Assembly (NCBI GenBank): GCA_033297075.1
Contig: MU858176.1
Coordinates: 47,677 to 111,676 of the forward strand
DNA: 64,000 bases
DNA from: Rhypophila decipiens
Taxonomy: Eukaryota > Ascomycota > Sordariomycetes > Sordariales > Naviculisporaceae
Direction: 5' to 3'
A program made the position numbers and the translations under genes. The notes beneath the pieces were generated by a model. That model was not told the DNA's origin, did no database searches, and worked only from the letters and a program-made list of their open reading frames with translations. The stretch's first letter is position 1; the number at the start of each line of letters is the position of its first letter. Positions 45,601 through 56,626 of the stretch are shown here, in pieces.

Positions 45601-45835
45601 CGCCCTGTCAACTGCTGTGGAGACACGACGGGTGTCAACTTGCGGGCGGCGGTTTTATATTGTGAATAGAGCCGAAAGCCTGGTCACCACTTCGCCTCTC
45701 CTCCTGCAGGATGATCGCATGAATAGTAGTACCAAGGCCAGGAACCCGAGTGATAGGGGCAGTGCTTCTAGGAGGTTAGTCCAAGGAAGGGACAGGGAGA
45801 GGTCTATAAGGGAAGTTGAAGAGAGAGGAAGATGA
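42698..45835 (+). CDS. Large orphan protein (~1,045 aa), unknown function
   Basis: A single long exon from the ATG at 42698 (MSGSSKAQSTMELASKGMDL). No recognised family. The N-terminal ~400 residues are helix-like with conserved-looking aromatic/charged blocks (GFWGREILRWLGKE; YIKAFLAWFLIMGDTEVEG; DVVLWLLWHHHGRL). A cysteine-rich patch CLCLRCWDHQ is around 505-515. A tract of Asp/Ser/Glu (~830-925) precedes a C-terminal globular piece with FVAPDGNSCLVCAL and a basic, Arg-rich tail. There are no P-loop, kinase or HET motifs. Base composition is not obviously different from its neighbours. It is bracketed by the two MITE-like elements together with the Tri14-like gene. Confidence 0.6.
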   Translation: MSGSSKAQSTMELASKGMDLTARAIDLVVTLADLGHGGKSVGFWGREILRWLGKECLHENELAFFLSKSQSLVMPNDEKKVVHFFQAVTGDRSSSQTSSATPAMVPLCAQPFASIGKLVARDPTQRWMISTICCLLRYHDESYIKAFLAWFLIMGDTEVEGRARLSRYDMSRLPEKFRLEAVVKKVVESAWLHIANAGLLGTTAECPRLPSPEFDWTCKNGHNLDDYQFAKLTYEVSQSTSRGGELIIQSQYLLTDVVLWLLWHHHGRLRVVVSSKVIYDNTTSLGPDCESLRIVECRVAKACDKEGWCRDSSARKEKLFQVFENIAGHLNLLFKAAYNRRETSRGGIFVRQELYEWPHNYPNKERTTKERSAGVAKYLLRWYLELPLPSCPPINHRTGPEFQLRLGERQHKGQHVDTTTVRVGDLLGRSPMFLNDNRGSSESMEKSKVVFAIPREDPDEGSRDPELRGLEYQMNSILPFFPILQDLVEDQRKRCLCLRCWDHQKATRTPSKKSGGSRVSRSTLYYDKNCLSFLAFHEVLFYFSHAIADAFGAPDASGTPSFAEALEGDLGALDILDDAVTIESVSKAGPDGKLIEGSRGWVKWSTLFRTASRVFLGNKAGDLLARQEEQATWFGGSEKHTDLRDPWNLRGSPIIAAQYGALAVVAPWIDISQHLSRKRSFRFDIVQGKLGLYRGSDEMNHGQHIHEMATSNDLCVVMTPRTEDVTKFGAKEERRVHEAGAVLTFERDKSEEQWSWVLVPVDETKKMLLLRVVSGQHSRMVDPSNALGQLFSSVKLPTCTHRGQPVNRNIVPENCQVELHGFDQLLGHWGDEDSDGETDYDSSDEDFSDSDDDHHSGASEQDHLNDNDEMELENDNIDQTHSDDDESSTQNSPELLLHASSTGRRTKEVPEKYEIPASEVPRLQALSRIFHFRTSHTLTSAFKFNTALAISNDYTCFVAPDGNSCLVCALSTAVETRRVSTCGRRFYIVNRAESLVTTSPLLLQDDRMNSSTKARNPSDRGSASRRLVQGRDRERSIREVEERGR

Positions 45836-46409
45836 TTTCCGGACCTTGTTATCCAAGGCACGTAGTTAATTTGGAGTCATGAGTTCACAAATGGCTTGAT
45901 ATGATCCAACAGCTAGTCTCCAGCCATCCTCCCAAACACCTGTATATTGTCATGACCTTCAATGAATCGAACGCAAAGACCGTGTAAATAAAACTAACAG
46001 GCCGCCGACAAGCTATAGGCCCTACATGACCTCAACTGCCCACAGCTGTACGTGGTCGTGGACTTGTCTCTTGTTGCGGCCACAACGAGAGGCCAGTAGG
46101 AGATGACACGAGACGCTCTGTTTACTGCCATGAGCTGAATAGTGTGCTGTTTTGTCCGAAATTTGAAGAGTATTCTGTTTCTCTGTCCCTGCACAGAAAG
46201 TCATCAACTTAGAGTCTAGAGACTATTACTTGAGTCCTATGAACTCAGGAGCAGGATCTGCTGATACCAGCTGCTGTGCCGCTCGTCGGCCGTACTGAGG
46301 CCCCTAAATAGGAAACGATATTCCCCGAAACCAGTATACCTTGCCCGTGAACCGAACTTCAGACACTAGCACTTCACACTTTGCACTTATCCAAAGCCCT
46401 CCATATTCA
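45836..46409. other. intergenic before MITE 2
   Basis: About 570 nt. No feature recognised. Confidence 0.35.
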
Positions 46410-46792
46410 CGCACTACTATTCTCGTATAGAGTCACCAGCCCTTTCACACACAGGTAATACTCGTGTTGAATAGATACCTTAACTAGGTAGAATAAATCC
46501 TATAACGGGCTAGAATAGATAGGAAGAGATGCCTTTACTAGCTCGGATAAATACCTTGAGTATTATAAGTTCATACCTTAATAAGCTCGAATAAATGCCT
46601 TGACGGGCTTGAATATATCCTCTAAGTAGCTAGAATAAATACCTTTACTTGCTAGCTTGCTAGAATAAATCCTTTGGCTGTATTAGAATATTGACCTTAA
46701 CTGGCGGAATAAATTCCTTAATATACTGCAATAAATGCTGTTTGGGCTGGAAGACTAAATTGACTGGTGCTTGTATACGAAGGTAGTGGTGG
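46410..46792 (-). mobile_element. MITE-like element 2, inverted copy with 22-bp internal repeats
   Basis: Left end GCACTACTATTCTCGTATAG and right end (about 46761-46792, ending CGAAGGTAGTGGTGGC) are inverted repeats. Both match the ends of element 1. The interior has about ten imperfect 22-bp units of the type CCTTAACTGGCTAGAATAAA. These are the reverse complement of the element 1 units, so the copy lies in opposite orientation. It is about 383 bp with no ORF. Confidence 0.65.
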
Positions 46793-48575
46793 CTTTTTAT
46801 TTTTATTGAGCCCCTTATCCAATGCCACGTGCACCTGCCATGGGTCGACTCTCATGTACCGGGATGAGGGTGTGAAGCAACCCAACTTGCGCTGGACTGT
46901 CTCAGAAGAGAATTACAACAGACACTGGGGCTGGTTTGACTTACCCTCTTCCTTGATTCCCGCCACTCAATCGTCTAGAGCCTCCGTCGGAACAAGCTTT
47001 TGCCAACAAGCCAACTCAGTTAACCCCAAAAACGGGCTTGGTTCGTTCTTCCAGGACAATGGATTTGACCAGCCCCAAGTCATCACCGACGCTTTGCTGC
47101 GCCGCAGGACAGCATCCGGGCTGTTTCATTCCCGGGGTGGTCGAGCCCGGTGACGACGGTCAAAGCGCTGGGGCAGTCAAGAGATTCGCTGAACAGGTGG
47201 GCCCTGGGCTCCCTTTTTTGCGCTATCCAACGAATGCCGGGCAGAATCCGAATGGTTTCCAGGTCGGTTTTATAAGACTTGGCCTGCAGATGGTAATCTG
47301 AATCAAGCCTCTCGTCAATCTCTACTCGGTCTTGGCCCCCACGCCCAGGGATCCCAGGTCGGAGGCCGGTACTGAGGAGTGTGACCCGAGTTCGGAGTTC
47401 CAGAACAAAAGCGTCGGGGGTTGGCATCAGTAGGTATTGACCCAGACAGAGCAAGCTCCAAATGTTGTAGAACATGGATTACGGAGTATGTCCTGCGGCT
47501 CTCTATAACGGCGTCCTGAAGAAGAAACTTGGGGAATACATCCACTCGCCATCAATCTCGATAACAAACTTTACCTTTGCACCTGAAACGAAACCAGCAA
47601 TTGCTGCTTATTCTATGGCAAACCAAGTCAGATACTCGGACTCGAAATACCGAGGAGTTTGGGGCACTTCAGACCTGGGTACTGCGAACGTGCCCCTTCG
47701 AGAGCCCGGTTTAATCGGAATATGGATAGGATTCATACCCATGTTCCGAGTCGGCGTTGCGCCGGGCCAGGTGCAAAGATCAACAGGCAAGCAGGAACAA
47801 GCCACCAAACAATAAATCGCGAACCCACGAAAGCCTGCAGGAAAAGCATATGGCGAATTGCAGTGTCGATCAAGTTGCGACGTCGCGCGGTGAGGTGAAC
47901 CAACCGGGATGCATGTTCAAACATCACGGATTTTCAAGAAGTCCAGGGAAGCCTGCTATGTCTGACCGAAGGATTCCAAGTCCGTCCGCTGATTTGCCCG
48001 ACCAAACTTGAGGACAGCGCTGACCAGTGAAGTTCGTCTTTGAGGCTCTCCCACGCCCCTGTGCCGCAGTAGCATGAACAATATCCATGGGTAGTGGAAG
48101 CGGCTGCTCTTCCCCGGTTCAGGGCCCTTGCTAATACTGCTGTGAGGAGAAGGTGAATACGGATATTATCCAGAACAAGAAACCAGTCGTGGGCAATTCC
48201 GAGACCAAACCCACGAAACAGTCAATAGACAACCAGTGATACAGCCCAGGTGAAGCACCTCAATCCTACACTAGAACCAGTTTTAGAACCAGTTGAGCAG
48301 ACCGCTGTCGCAAGGTTACACTATCCTCTTACAGGACGAGCTACACAGCACGCATATCCCCCGTCATGAATCTTAGGAGAAGCTTAAGTGAGATAAGCCG
48401 TGACTAGGATGTGGTGAATCCTCCGGACTGTGGAGTCGGTGAATAAGATGGCATGCTTCCCCAGGTTCTGGATGTTGGACCAACGTCTTTTCTCCACTCT
48501 CCTCGAGTACGAGATATCGCTAGACAGGAAAAGGAAAGGACGAGGTGGGACACATAGGACCAACGATATCTCATC
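46793..48575. other. gene-poor stretch, 1.8 kb
   Basis: No ORF here has a start, family motif or splice context that convinces. Open frames around 47038-47301 and 47474-47815 look random. Possible decayed sequence next to the repeat element. Confidence 0.4.
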
Positions 48576-49880
48576 ATGTCGAACAGTAGCGTCACCACCG
48601 ACCTCGTCGAGCCTCCCGACGGCGATGTCAACAAAGGCCCCATCGTGCTGGCCATCACCTACGCAACGACCTCGATCGCCCTTCTCGCCGTGGCCATGCG
48701 CATGTTTGTCCGGGTCAAGGTTGTCAAGAGTGTCGGGTGGGACGACTATGCTATTCTCCTGGCATCTGTATGTCATGATTTTCCCTTCCTTCTCTCTCCG
48801 TTACCATCCAAACATGACCATCTTCAGCCTCACTAACCCCATCCCTCATTCAGGCAATGGCAATCCTAGTCCTAGCCTGGGAAATAATGTCCGTCAACCA
48901 CGGCAACGGCCGACACGCATATTACCTATCCGAATACGACAAAGTCCAAGCATCCAAATGGTCGCGCCTCACCGTCCCGCCGAACCTAACAGCCTGCACA
49001 CTCGCGCGTGTATCTTTTTGTCTCTTTCTAATGCGCATCGTCAACCGCCAGAGAATGTACACCATCTTTTTGTGGTCCGTCGTGTTCATCACGTCAGTGA
49101 CTACCCTCGCAACGGTGATTAACCTCCTCGCGAGCTGCAAGCCCATCGACAAGCTGTGGAATCCGAAACATCCGGGGACATGTGTGCCGGGTATTCAGAA
49201 CGTTGCCTTTGGACTGACGCAGAGTAGCGCCGCTATTGCTGCGGACTTTTTGTTGGCGGTTTTTCCGATTCTTATCTTGAGGAAACTGAATATGGCGCTC
49301 AAGACCAAGATTGCGTTGGGGGTGTTGATGGGCATGGGCTTGTTTGTGGGCATTGCGGCGCTGATCAAGACGAGAGAGGTGTATAGTGTTGGACGGAGGA
49401 CGGATATTACGTGGAGTACATTTACTTTGACTTGTTTTTCGATGTGAGTGCTCCTTGCCTGGTCTTGCTGAGATGGATGCTAATGTGAAGCGACACAGTA
49501 TCGAGCAGAACATCGGGATCCTTGCCGTTAGTATTCCCGCCTGTCGACCACTCTTCTCGAGGTACTTCAAGATCGGCGGGAGCAGTGGAAAGAATCCCAA
49601 AGAATATGACCTTGAAGGGCCGAGCGGCAGACGAGGAGCTGCACATGGGGCGGGTTATGATCTGGGAAATATGTCGGGCAAGAAAAAGAGTCAAATCTCG
49701 GTGCCGAATTCGGTGCATGTGTCGTCTAGCCGTAAGATGGCTGATATGGACGAGAATGGGAGCGAGTCGAGTCTGGTCGCCAAGGGGTCTGTTGGGGATA
49801 GTCTCGATGGCGTCGGAATCACCAAGACTGTTAGTGTGTCTATGAGGAGTTACCGCTACGAGGGCGATGGAAAGATGTAA
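48576..49880 (+). CDS. SAT4/PTH11-type rhodopsin-domain membrane protein
   Basis: Exons 48576-48767, 48854-49443 and 49499-49880 join in phase (387 aa). Introns are 86 and 55 nt (GTATGT..TTCAG; GTGAGT..ACACAG). Seven hydrophobic segments are present. The family signature VGWDDYAILLA occurs after the first two, and there are motifs ACTLARVSFCLFLMRI, CKPIDKLWNPKHPGTC and SIIEQNIGILAVSIPACRPLF. The C-terminal tail is hydrophilic, Ser/Lys-rich. Such fungal rhodopsin-fold proteins (PF20684-type) include PTH11-like receptors, without an extracellular CFEM domain here. The ligand is unknown. Plasma-membrane location is inferred. Confidence 0.88.
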
Positions 49881-50081
49881 CATGGCATAGAGTAAGAGGA
49901 AGGGTATTATTATTTGTGTATTCAAGTTGCTGTTCATAAGCTCATCATGTCATGTTCATCCCCCGTGTCCGTGAATCTCAAACCCAAAACGCCGTACTAG
50001 AATCCCAACCCCGCCGGGCCCTCCCCGAATTCAATATGATCCGTAGTCTGTTCCGTCCTGTCCAGGTACCTGCTCAAGAAG

Positions 50082-50372
50082 CTATTCTTTGACTGGGACC
50101 CTCAAATACCTCGTCCCTGGTGGACAGCTTCCGTTTCGACAACACATTGGTCCCACTAGGCACTGCTTCTCGTCACAGAACTGGATAATGACGTGAATGT
50201 TAGTAACTGGACTTGCTCAATGCCTGGAAAACAACGGTAAACTCACGCAATCTTGAGGTTGATCTGCTGGTGTTTGCTCCTGGCGGGGTGTCAAGTTCAT
50301 GGTAGATGTTGTAGGTGCAGCTGCCGCCAGGGCAATGGAGATGGAGAGGAGCAAGAAGGAAAATGGTCGCAT
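50082..50372 (-). CDS. Small cysteine-rich secreted protein (74 aa, two exons)
   Basis: Exon 1 is 50372-50247 and exon 2 is 50180-50082. The 66-nt intron has GTGAGT donor, ACTAAC branch and ATCCAG acceptor, and it joins in phase 0. Signal peptide MRPFSFLLLSISIALAAAAP is followed by a short Pro/Gln-rich stretch. The mature C-terminus has six cysteines: DC, FC, QC, MCC and SC. That gives at most three disulfides, in a mature chain of about 50-55 residues. The second exon would be missed by simple ORF calling because it is only 99 nt. The layout is that of effector-like or antimicrobial-like small secreted fungal proteins; its role is not known. The neighbour is the rhodopsin-like membrane protein, convergent. 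Confidence 0.7.
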
Positions 50373-52631
50373 ATTTAGCCGCTTGTCGAAAGGATCGTGG
50401 GATAAGTCTCTTTTCTGGATGGAGTTCCTCGAGTGCAAGCTAGGTGCACGTTAAGGGGAGGATCGACGACCGTTGAGTATAAATGAACGCGGGTATCAAT
50501 CCTGTTCAAGAAAACCGGAGCAAAAGAATTGGAAAGGAAAAGAAATATTAGGAATTTGAGATAATAAAGAAGAGAAAGGAAGAAATGCAGAATGAAGAGT
50601 AGGAAAAAGAAAAGAAGAAACGACAAAAGAAACGACAAAAGAGATATCGTTGCAAAAAGGGCTTGTCAATTGGAAAACAGGCAGGGAAATAGGCAGCATG
50701 AAAGGGGGCTCGTCATTGTAAATAAAGCCCAGCATCAACTCACAAACTGCCACGTGCAAAACATGCGATTATGCGCCGTTACAGAATGTCGTTCCTTTCA
50801 TCCTTCTTGTCCTTCCCCAGGAAATACTACTCATCTTTTTTTAGACATTTCCAAGCAGGTGTACCGGCGGCTCAAGTACCGTACGGCACAGGATACCGAC
50901 CATACGTTACCATTTCCCCACAAAGCTGTAATACCACCACCCACAAGACCGGGCAACACGAGACGAGACGTTCCAGGTTAGCCTATGCATTTCCAAGCAG
51001 ATTCGAAATATCCAAGAGTTAGCCGCCGAGCCGCTACGCGCGACCAACATGGCTGTTTTTGCTGAAAATTCGTGGCTCGGGTGAGGTGGTCGACGTGGCC
51101 GCTGTGTTGGGCCGCCGTGCCACATCCGAGACCCATTCTTTTCCCGATAACCAATCGGCGTTTGGCAATGGAACCGGTTGATGATATTTTCAGACGTTCA
51201 GGGTTTGCACCGCCACGATTGTTTGGAGATGATTTTATTAAGGCATTTCACTGGGAGAGGTGCTCCATCTTGTGTTGTCTTCACAGTCATGATGCTTACT
51301 GGGAAGCAGGACTCCGAACACTACTTATCCAAAGATGGGGCATGATGGGGCTTAGCTGTACTTGAGATACCGAGTCATTCACGATTTTGGTTTTCCTTTG
51401 GCAAATCGCCAGTTGCATGTAGAGAATGTGTGGGTTGGCTATTACATCGACTTACGCTTCGAATTATTTCGCATACTGTCGTGGAGTACCTTAAATCAAT
51501 ACATGCGTAACAATAATACCCACAGACGAGACCCTCGGGCTTTTATTTATTTTTACGGCTATAGGGGTGTATCATGAACCGATTTCAAGCACTGGATGGT
51601 TAATCCACGGGGGTAGCCTTCAAAGAAATGAACACTGCACTATTTCTTGCTTACTACACGCACTCTGGGAAGGCAGCTATGTTTGAATCTCAGACACCAA
51701 TTCCCCGTAAGTAAGTAGCTATTAAGAGGGAGCATTGCGATATCTCCACCTAATGATGACCTGAAACGGGTCTCTTGATCCTCGGGCCATACCACGACTA
51801 AGACTCCCTGTACTAATTAGATCACCTTTCATGGAATCATCCCTGGGACGACTTGCAGATTTGCAACCCTGGACTCATTTTCCATAGCTCCCAGCCTGAT
51901 TAGATATCGTTGAAGACTTTAAAAAAGCCCCAGGTCGGCTACCAGCGCCCGAAAGTCTTTGGGGAAATGGGAGAGAAAGAGAGAGGGAGACACTGGAGAG
52001 ATAAAGCATTAGAGACACGATGGTTCCCGATGATATATACAAGACGTAGAGGAGCTGAACTCTGCGAAGATTATAGAAGCTAGGTATATAAGTAATGGCT
52101 CGCGCGGCACTATGCGTTGGGAGGTTTATACGGGTTATTAATTAATTTTTCCCCATTTTGCCTCATTCAACGGAGGGTTTTTGCCAAGGTGGTACGTACC
52201 ACGGCTCATGTAAATCGATGTCTGAATTTGCTGAGGTAAGCTCGCATTTAACCAGTACATGCACATCAGGATGTCGCCAGTGTCGTGGCTACCTTGGTAG
52301 GGAGTCGTTGAACGCTACCTATGTATGTACATACATGGATGAGATACCTAGGTACTGTACCTACCTACCTTGGTATGTACCTGGGAACATATTACCCCGC
52401 ACCAAAGCGTGAAAACATCGTGGCTCTGGAACCATGCAGCAGCTGAGTTAGAATGTGACCTTTGACCGACGACACATCCTGCTGGGACCATGTCAGCATA
52501 CAATCACTAGCTGTTGGTTGCACTGGTGATCAATATCAACAGAGTCCTCTTGGGCTCTGGTGAATCTGATCGTTAGTAGTGCATGTGTATTCTTCAATCT
52601 ACCATAGTGTGTCTATAGACCTGCTACCTAC
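50373..52631. other. gene-poor interval with simple-sequence tracts
   Basis: About 2.3 kb. There is a purine-rich tract at 50520-50650 (AGAAAAGAAGAAACGACAAA type). A TACCTACC/TACATAC-rich stretch lies at 52315-52385. No coding sequence supported. Confidence 0.45.
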
Positions 52632-52695
52632 TGGCCTACATATAGTAGGCCATCGGTGCTGCACACTGCTGTTGACCAGCAGTGCAGCACCGATG
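52632..52695 (+). repeat. two adjacent hairpin-forming inverted repeats
   Basis: TGGCCTAC (52632-52639) pairs with GTAGGCCA (52645-52652) around a 5-nt loop. Immediately after, CATCGGTGCTGCACACTGCTG (52651-52671) pairs with the inverted copy at 52677-52695 apart from a 2-nt bulge. It is about 200 nt upstream of the STAND start codon. It could be a transcriptional or RNA-level element, or a small transposon scar. Confidence 0.6.
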
Positions 52696-52888
52696 TCATC
52701 ATGACTGCAGTTGCTCACCCACGCTGCATAGCCAAAGCAAGGAAAACAACCAACATCCCACTGTTGGTCCCTATGTGGTGTAGCGCAGGTCGTTGTGATA
52801 GGTAGAGTGTGGTGGGGGTTGTGGTGTTGCGTTTGTTCCCACACTAGCATCTTTCTGAATCCGCTGAAGCACCGTTCGGCCAGGCGAC
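52696..52888. promoter_or_regulatory. upstream region of the STAND gene
   Basis: Short interval before the ATG at 52889. No named site recognised. Confidence 0.3.
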
Positions 52889-55800
52889 ATGGACCCAGTC
52901 TCGACTTTGGCTTTCTCTTGCAACATCCTCGATCTCGTGGAGCGGGGTCACACCTGTTGCAGGACTTTCAAGGAACTTTACAAGGCAGCAAATGGCCTCA
53001 GTAAGCAAAGAAGTGCCATCCTGGAGGCTATTGAGAGTATGCAGAGCGTCATCGATGACCTCTGCAGTACCCGTCTCAGTTTACCCAGGTCTAGGACCGA
53101 GAAGGACAAAGTCGACCGGTCCTTACTCCTAGTGGCGTCACGATGCGAGGATCTCGCCAGCGATTTGGCTGCTGCCATTGAGCATTGCCGCGTCAAGAAG
53201 CCCGGCTCGCTTCTCTCAACCGCGAAAGGGGCTGTTCGGGCACTGTTGACCCAAGACGATATTGCCAAGATAGAGCTTGCCCTTCAGCAACGGGGCGAGA
53301 CATTGCATATGTTACTCCTGACCTGCACCCAGTGAGTCAATGTCATTGAAGCATCAGTCAAGGATGACAGACACTGATTCTCTAATTTCCCTTACCGCAA
53401 GGCGCGACGTAACCTTCCTTCTGGACCAAATAAAGGCTACAGAGATCCACCACGAGACAAGGCACAGCCAAGTTATGCAGAAGCTACGCCAGCTGGACAG
53501 TCAAATGGGACCGGCGGGGTTCCTTCAGGATGGATTCAAAGACGCTCATTTAGTGAGGAAAAACATAACTGAAGCGTCAGAACTTGCGAAAGAGACCCAG
53601 CCGATGCTGAATAGACAGTTGATACTCTCAAGCCTCAAATTCCTCAGGAACGACATGCGCATGGAGGAGGTACACGAGGCCGCTGATGAAACCTTTGGCT
53701 GGATCCTCGAGGTTGCGGCTGACACCAGCTTAGGCGATTCAGACGAGATCAACTTTGCAAAATGGCTGAAAAATGGACTCGGAGTTTTCCATGTCACTGG
53801 AAAGCCTGGCTCTGGAAAGTCAACATTGATGAAGTACATTGTCGATGACCCACGCACTTCCGGACTCCTAGCTCACTGGGCTGGAGTCAAGAAGCTGGTC
53901 ATCTCCAAATTCTTTCTCTGGAGGCTCGGAAGTCGGGAGCAGAAAAGCTTCCGAGGGCTGACCAAGGGATTACTTTATTCGGCGGTTCGTTCGGCGCCCG
54001 AGCTGATCGAGTTTCTATTTCCTCAGTACTGGGATCCTCCAGGAGTTATTTCCAAAAGTGCGCGAATGCGAGTTGAGTTTGACATAACGGAGCGAGATGT
54101 CACAACCGCATTCAGCCGCCTGGTTGGAGGCATGCCGGAAATTGCTGACAGGTTTCAAATTTGTTTCTTCATCGACGGTCTTGATGAGTTCGACGAACAC
54201 CAGGGCGTATCGTTTTTGCAGTTGCGCCGAAATATCTTGCAATGGACATCCGCCTTGCCGGAGAGTCTTAAGATATGCGTGACTAGCAGACAATGGCCCG
54301 TGTTTGAAGGTATGGCATCATCAGAATCCCACAAGATGAGCCTTCACGACCTTACCCAGAACGACATCTCTAAGCTGGTTACCAACACTCTCAACAATCA
54401 CGAAAACTTTCAAAAACTCCAAACTACTGACCCTATTGGATGTCAAATGCTGATAAATGAAGTCGTCAACGACGCTGAAGGGGTATTTCTTTGGGTCACG
54501 CTGATCCTGAGGTCACTCGAAGACGGGTTGTCCAACAACGACCCCCTTTCGCTGCTTCAAAGTCGGGTTGCAACAACGCCGCAACAGCTCAACGAATTCT
54601 TTGAGACCATCATCAATAGTATTGATACGGAACACCGTCGGAGCGCCTATTTCCTCTTTGCTATTATAATGCGCATGGCGGGGAGTCTCATCTCTAGCCC
54701 AGACCGATCGCCAGAGCTTCGGCAGTTCGACCTCACCCTGACAGATAACTGGACACCGTACAATCTGCCGATATCCTATCTTTCCTTGCTGGGCGCCTCA
54801 TTTCTCTTCTGGGCTCTGGACGGGAACCAACCCCTGGACGCAACGGCATGGCCAGAAAAGAAGAAATCTGATGGAGAGTTGACGGAAAAATTGAAGGTGG
54901 CCGCGGTTCAGGTGAGGGGGCGTTGCAAAGGTCTCGTAGTCGTTGACAAGATGCACACGGTCAAGTTCATCCATCGCACCATCCCAGAATACCTCCAGCA
55001 GTATCTGGGGACAAGGGCCCAAGACCACGGTATCAGCGATGGCATGCTAGGTCAAATGCTTCTGTGGACATTATTGGCAGAGGTAAAGTTCCTGGGAACG
55101 CACCAGTTGTACTCAGGCCCTGCAAGTTTCGGATACGCCTTGAGCCGTTTGCGACAGGTGGATTTGTTTGATCAAAGAAAAACCTTTGAAATTCTCGACG
55201 CTCTGGACAGAGAAGCTATTCATGCACAGTGGGCTGTCGACCATCCACCAGACTACCTCTGGGGTACAGTGAAGGAACCGTTTTTTCAGGAGACCTTGCG
55301 CCTTGGCTGTGAAGCGAAACACTTCCCCTGCCGAATGTCTTTCAGCGTTGTGGGTATAGCAGCTTTCTTGGGCCTTCACGAGTACCTGGCATGGCGATTG
55401 GAGCATATGGGGGACCGGTTCGAACCCACTAGCTTGTTTGCATCATATCTCCTCACCAACATCATGGGTGGACTCTTATGGAGCCCATCGAGCGTAAGGC
55501 TACTTTGCCTCAAGCATCTCTTCGACCGAGGTGTATCTGCCAACCTGCCCATGTGTTTTGAATGGTATCAAAACCACAACACAGACCTTGGCAGCGTGTG
55601 GCATAGCTACCTTTTTGACCTGTTCTGTAAGCATCGCGGATTCCATTACCGCCGCGTGGGTGATCCAGACTCTTCAATCCAGTCATGGGTTCTTGTTTTC
55701 GACGAAGAGAATTGGAAAACCGTGGAGATCTGTCTCGAGGAGGGAGGAGCTAACCCAGAGTTTGCCGTCTTTATGAAAACTCGGGGGTTTCCGGAAGAGT

Positions 55801-56626
55801 GGCAAGATGACGATTATTTCGTCACCCTGGGCTGCTGTGCAGAGGTTATGCCTGTAAGCCACCGCAGAGAACTTTCCATGATTAGAGATTTGATCCAAGG
55901 CCGCACCGAACAAGGACAAAGGGAAGAGGTGGTGACGTTGACATCACGGCTTATCAACCAGCACCAGGCCTCGTATCTCATGGACGATTCCAAGGAGCTC
56001 ACAAATATACTCATCGAATTGATGCTCAATACTCAAAAACCGTCATTCGCCGGCGATATTATCATACCCTGGTGGACCTACCTCAGCCATCGTCTCTCCG
56101 CCGCCAGTCGCCAACAACAAGAAAATCAGGACGTGAGATCTGCACATACTGATAACAAGATGCATCTAAAAATACTCCCCAAATTCCGCGCCTTACTCGA
56201 GGACATTATTTACCACCTCCGACCTCGCGACCAGACGAAGCTGTTGAGCCTCATCCAAAAAGCGCGTCAATCACGACAAGCTTCCTCACGTTGGAGTTTC
56301 ATCAGAGAATTAATTTTTCGTCTCCAGACGCGCCTACGAAGTGCGACAAGTACTAGACTACTTCCGGGCGTAATGCGTTCATTTCTGGTGACGAGAGCCG
56401 TGATTGAGGAGCTCCTTATATCCCAGAGCACGAAAATAGCCTTCTCGGCTATTAGAAATGCTCGATTCGAATTACTTCCTCATGCTTACGTTGGTAAGTA
56501 ATCCGCACTTTTGGTCTTTAGCCAAGAGTAAAGTAGTATAGTTCTAGGACGTGGCTAACCTCTATCGTAATAGATTCGATTCTTATTATCCTTGTTTCTC
56601 TACTTCTTACTCATATATACCAATAG
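52889..56626 (+). CDS. NACHT-type STAND (NLR-like) protein with hydrophobic C-terminal tail
   Basis: Exons 52889-53331, 53402-56493 and 56574-56626 give 1,195 residues. The N-terminus MDPVSTLAFSCNILDLVERG is the fungal helical N-terminal domain found on STAND proteins. The NACHT core has a P-loop GKPGSGKST (~280) and Walker B FFIDGLDEFDE (~400), then VTSRQWPVFE and VNDAEGVFLWVTLILRSL. Reading past the second donor gives a stop two codons later (VGK). Splicing GTAAGT to ATAG (80-nt intron with GGCTAAC) instead adds DSILIILVSLLLTHIYQ, a hydrophobic tail. No repeat domain (ANK, WD, TPR) is recognisable in the long C-terminal region. Proteins of this type mediate allorecognition or immunity. Regulation is unknown. 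Confidence 0.85.

Noticed and set aside
46793..48011. Several ORFs of 80-130 codons on both strands
   Set aside because: Random-looking composition, no splice partners or family blocks.
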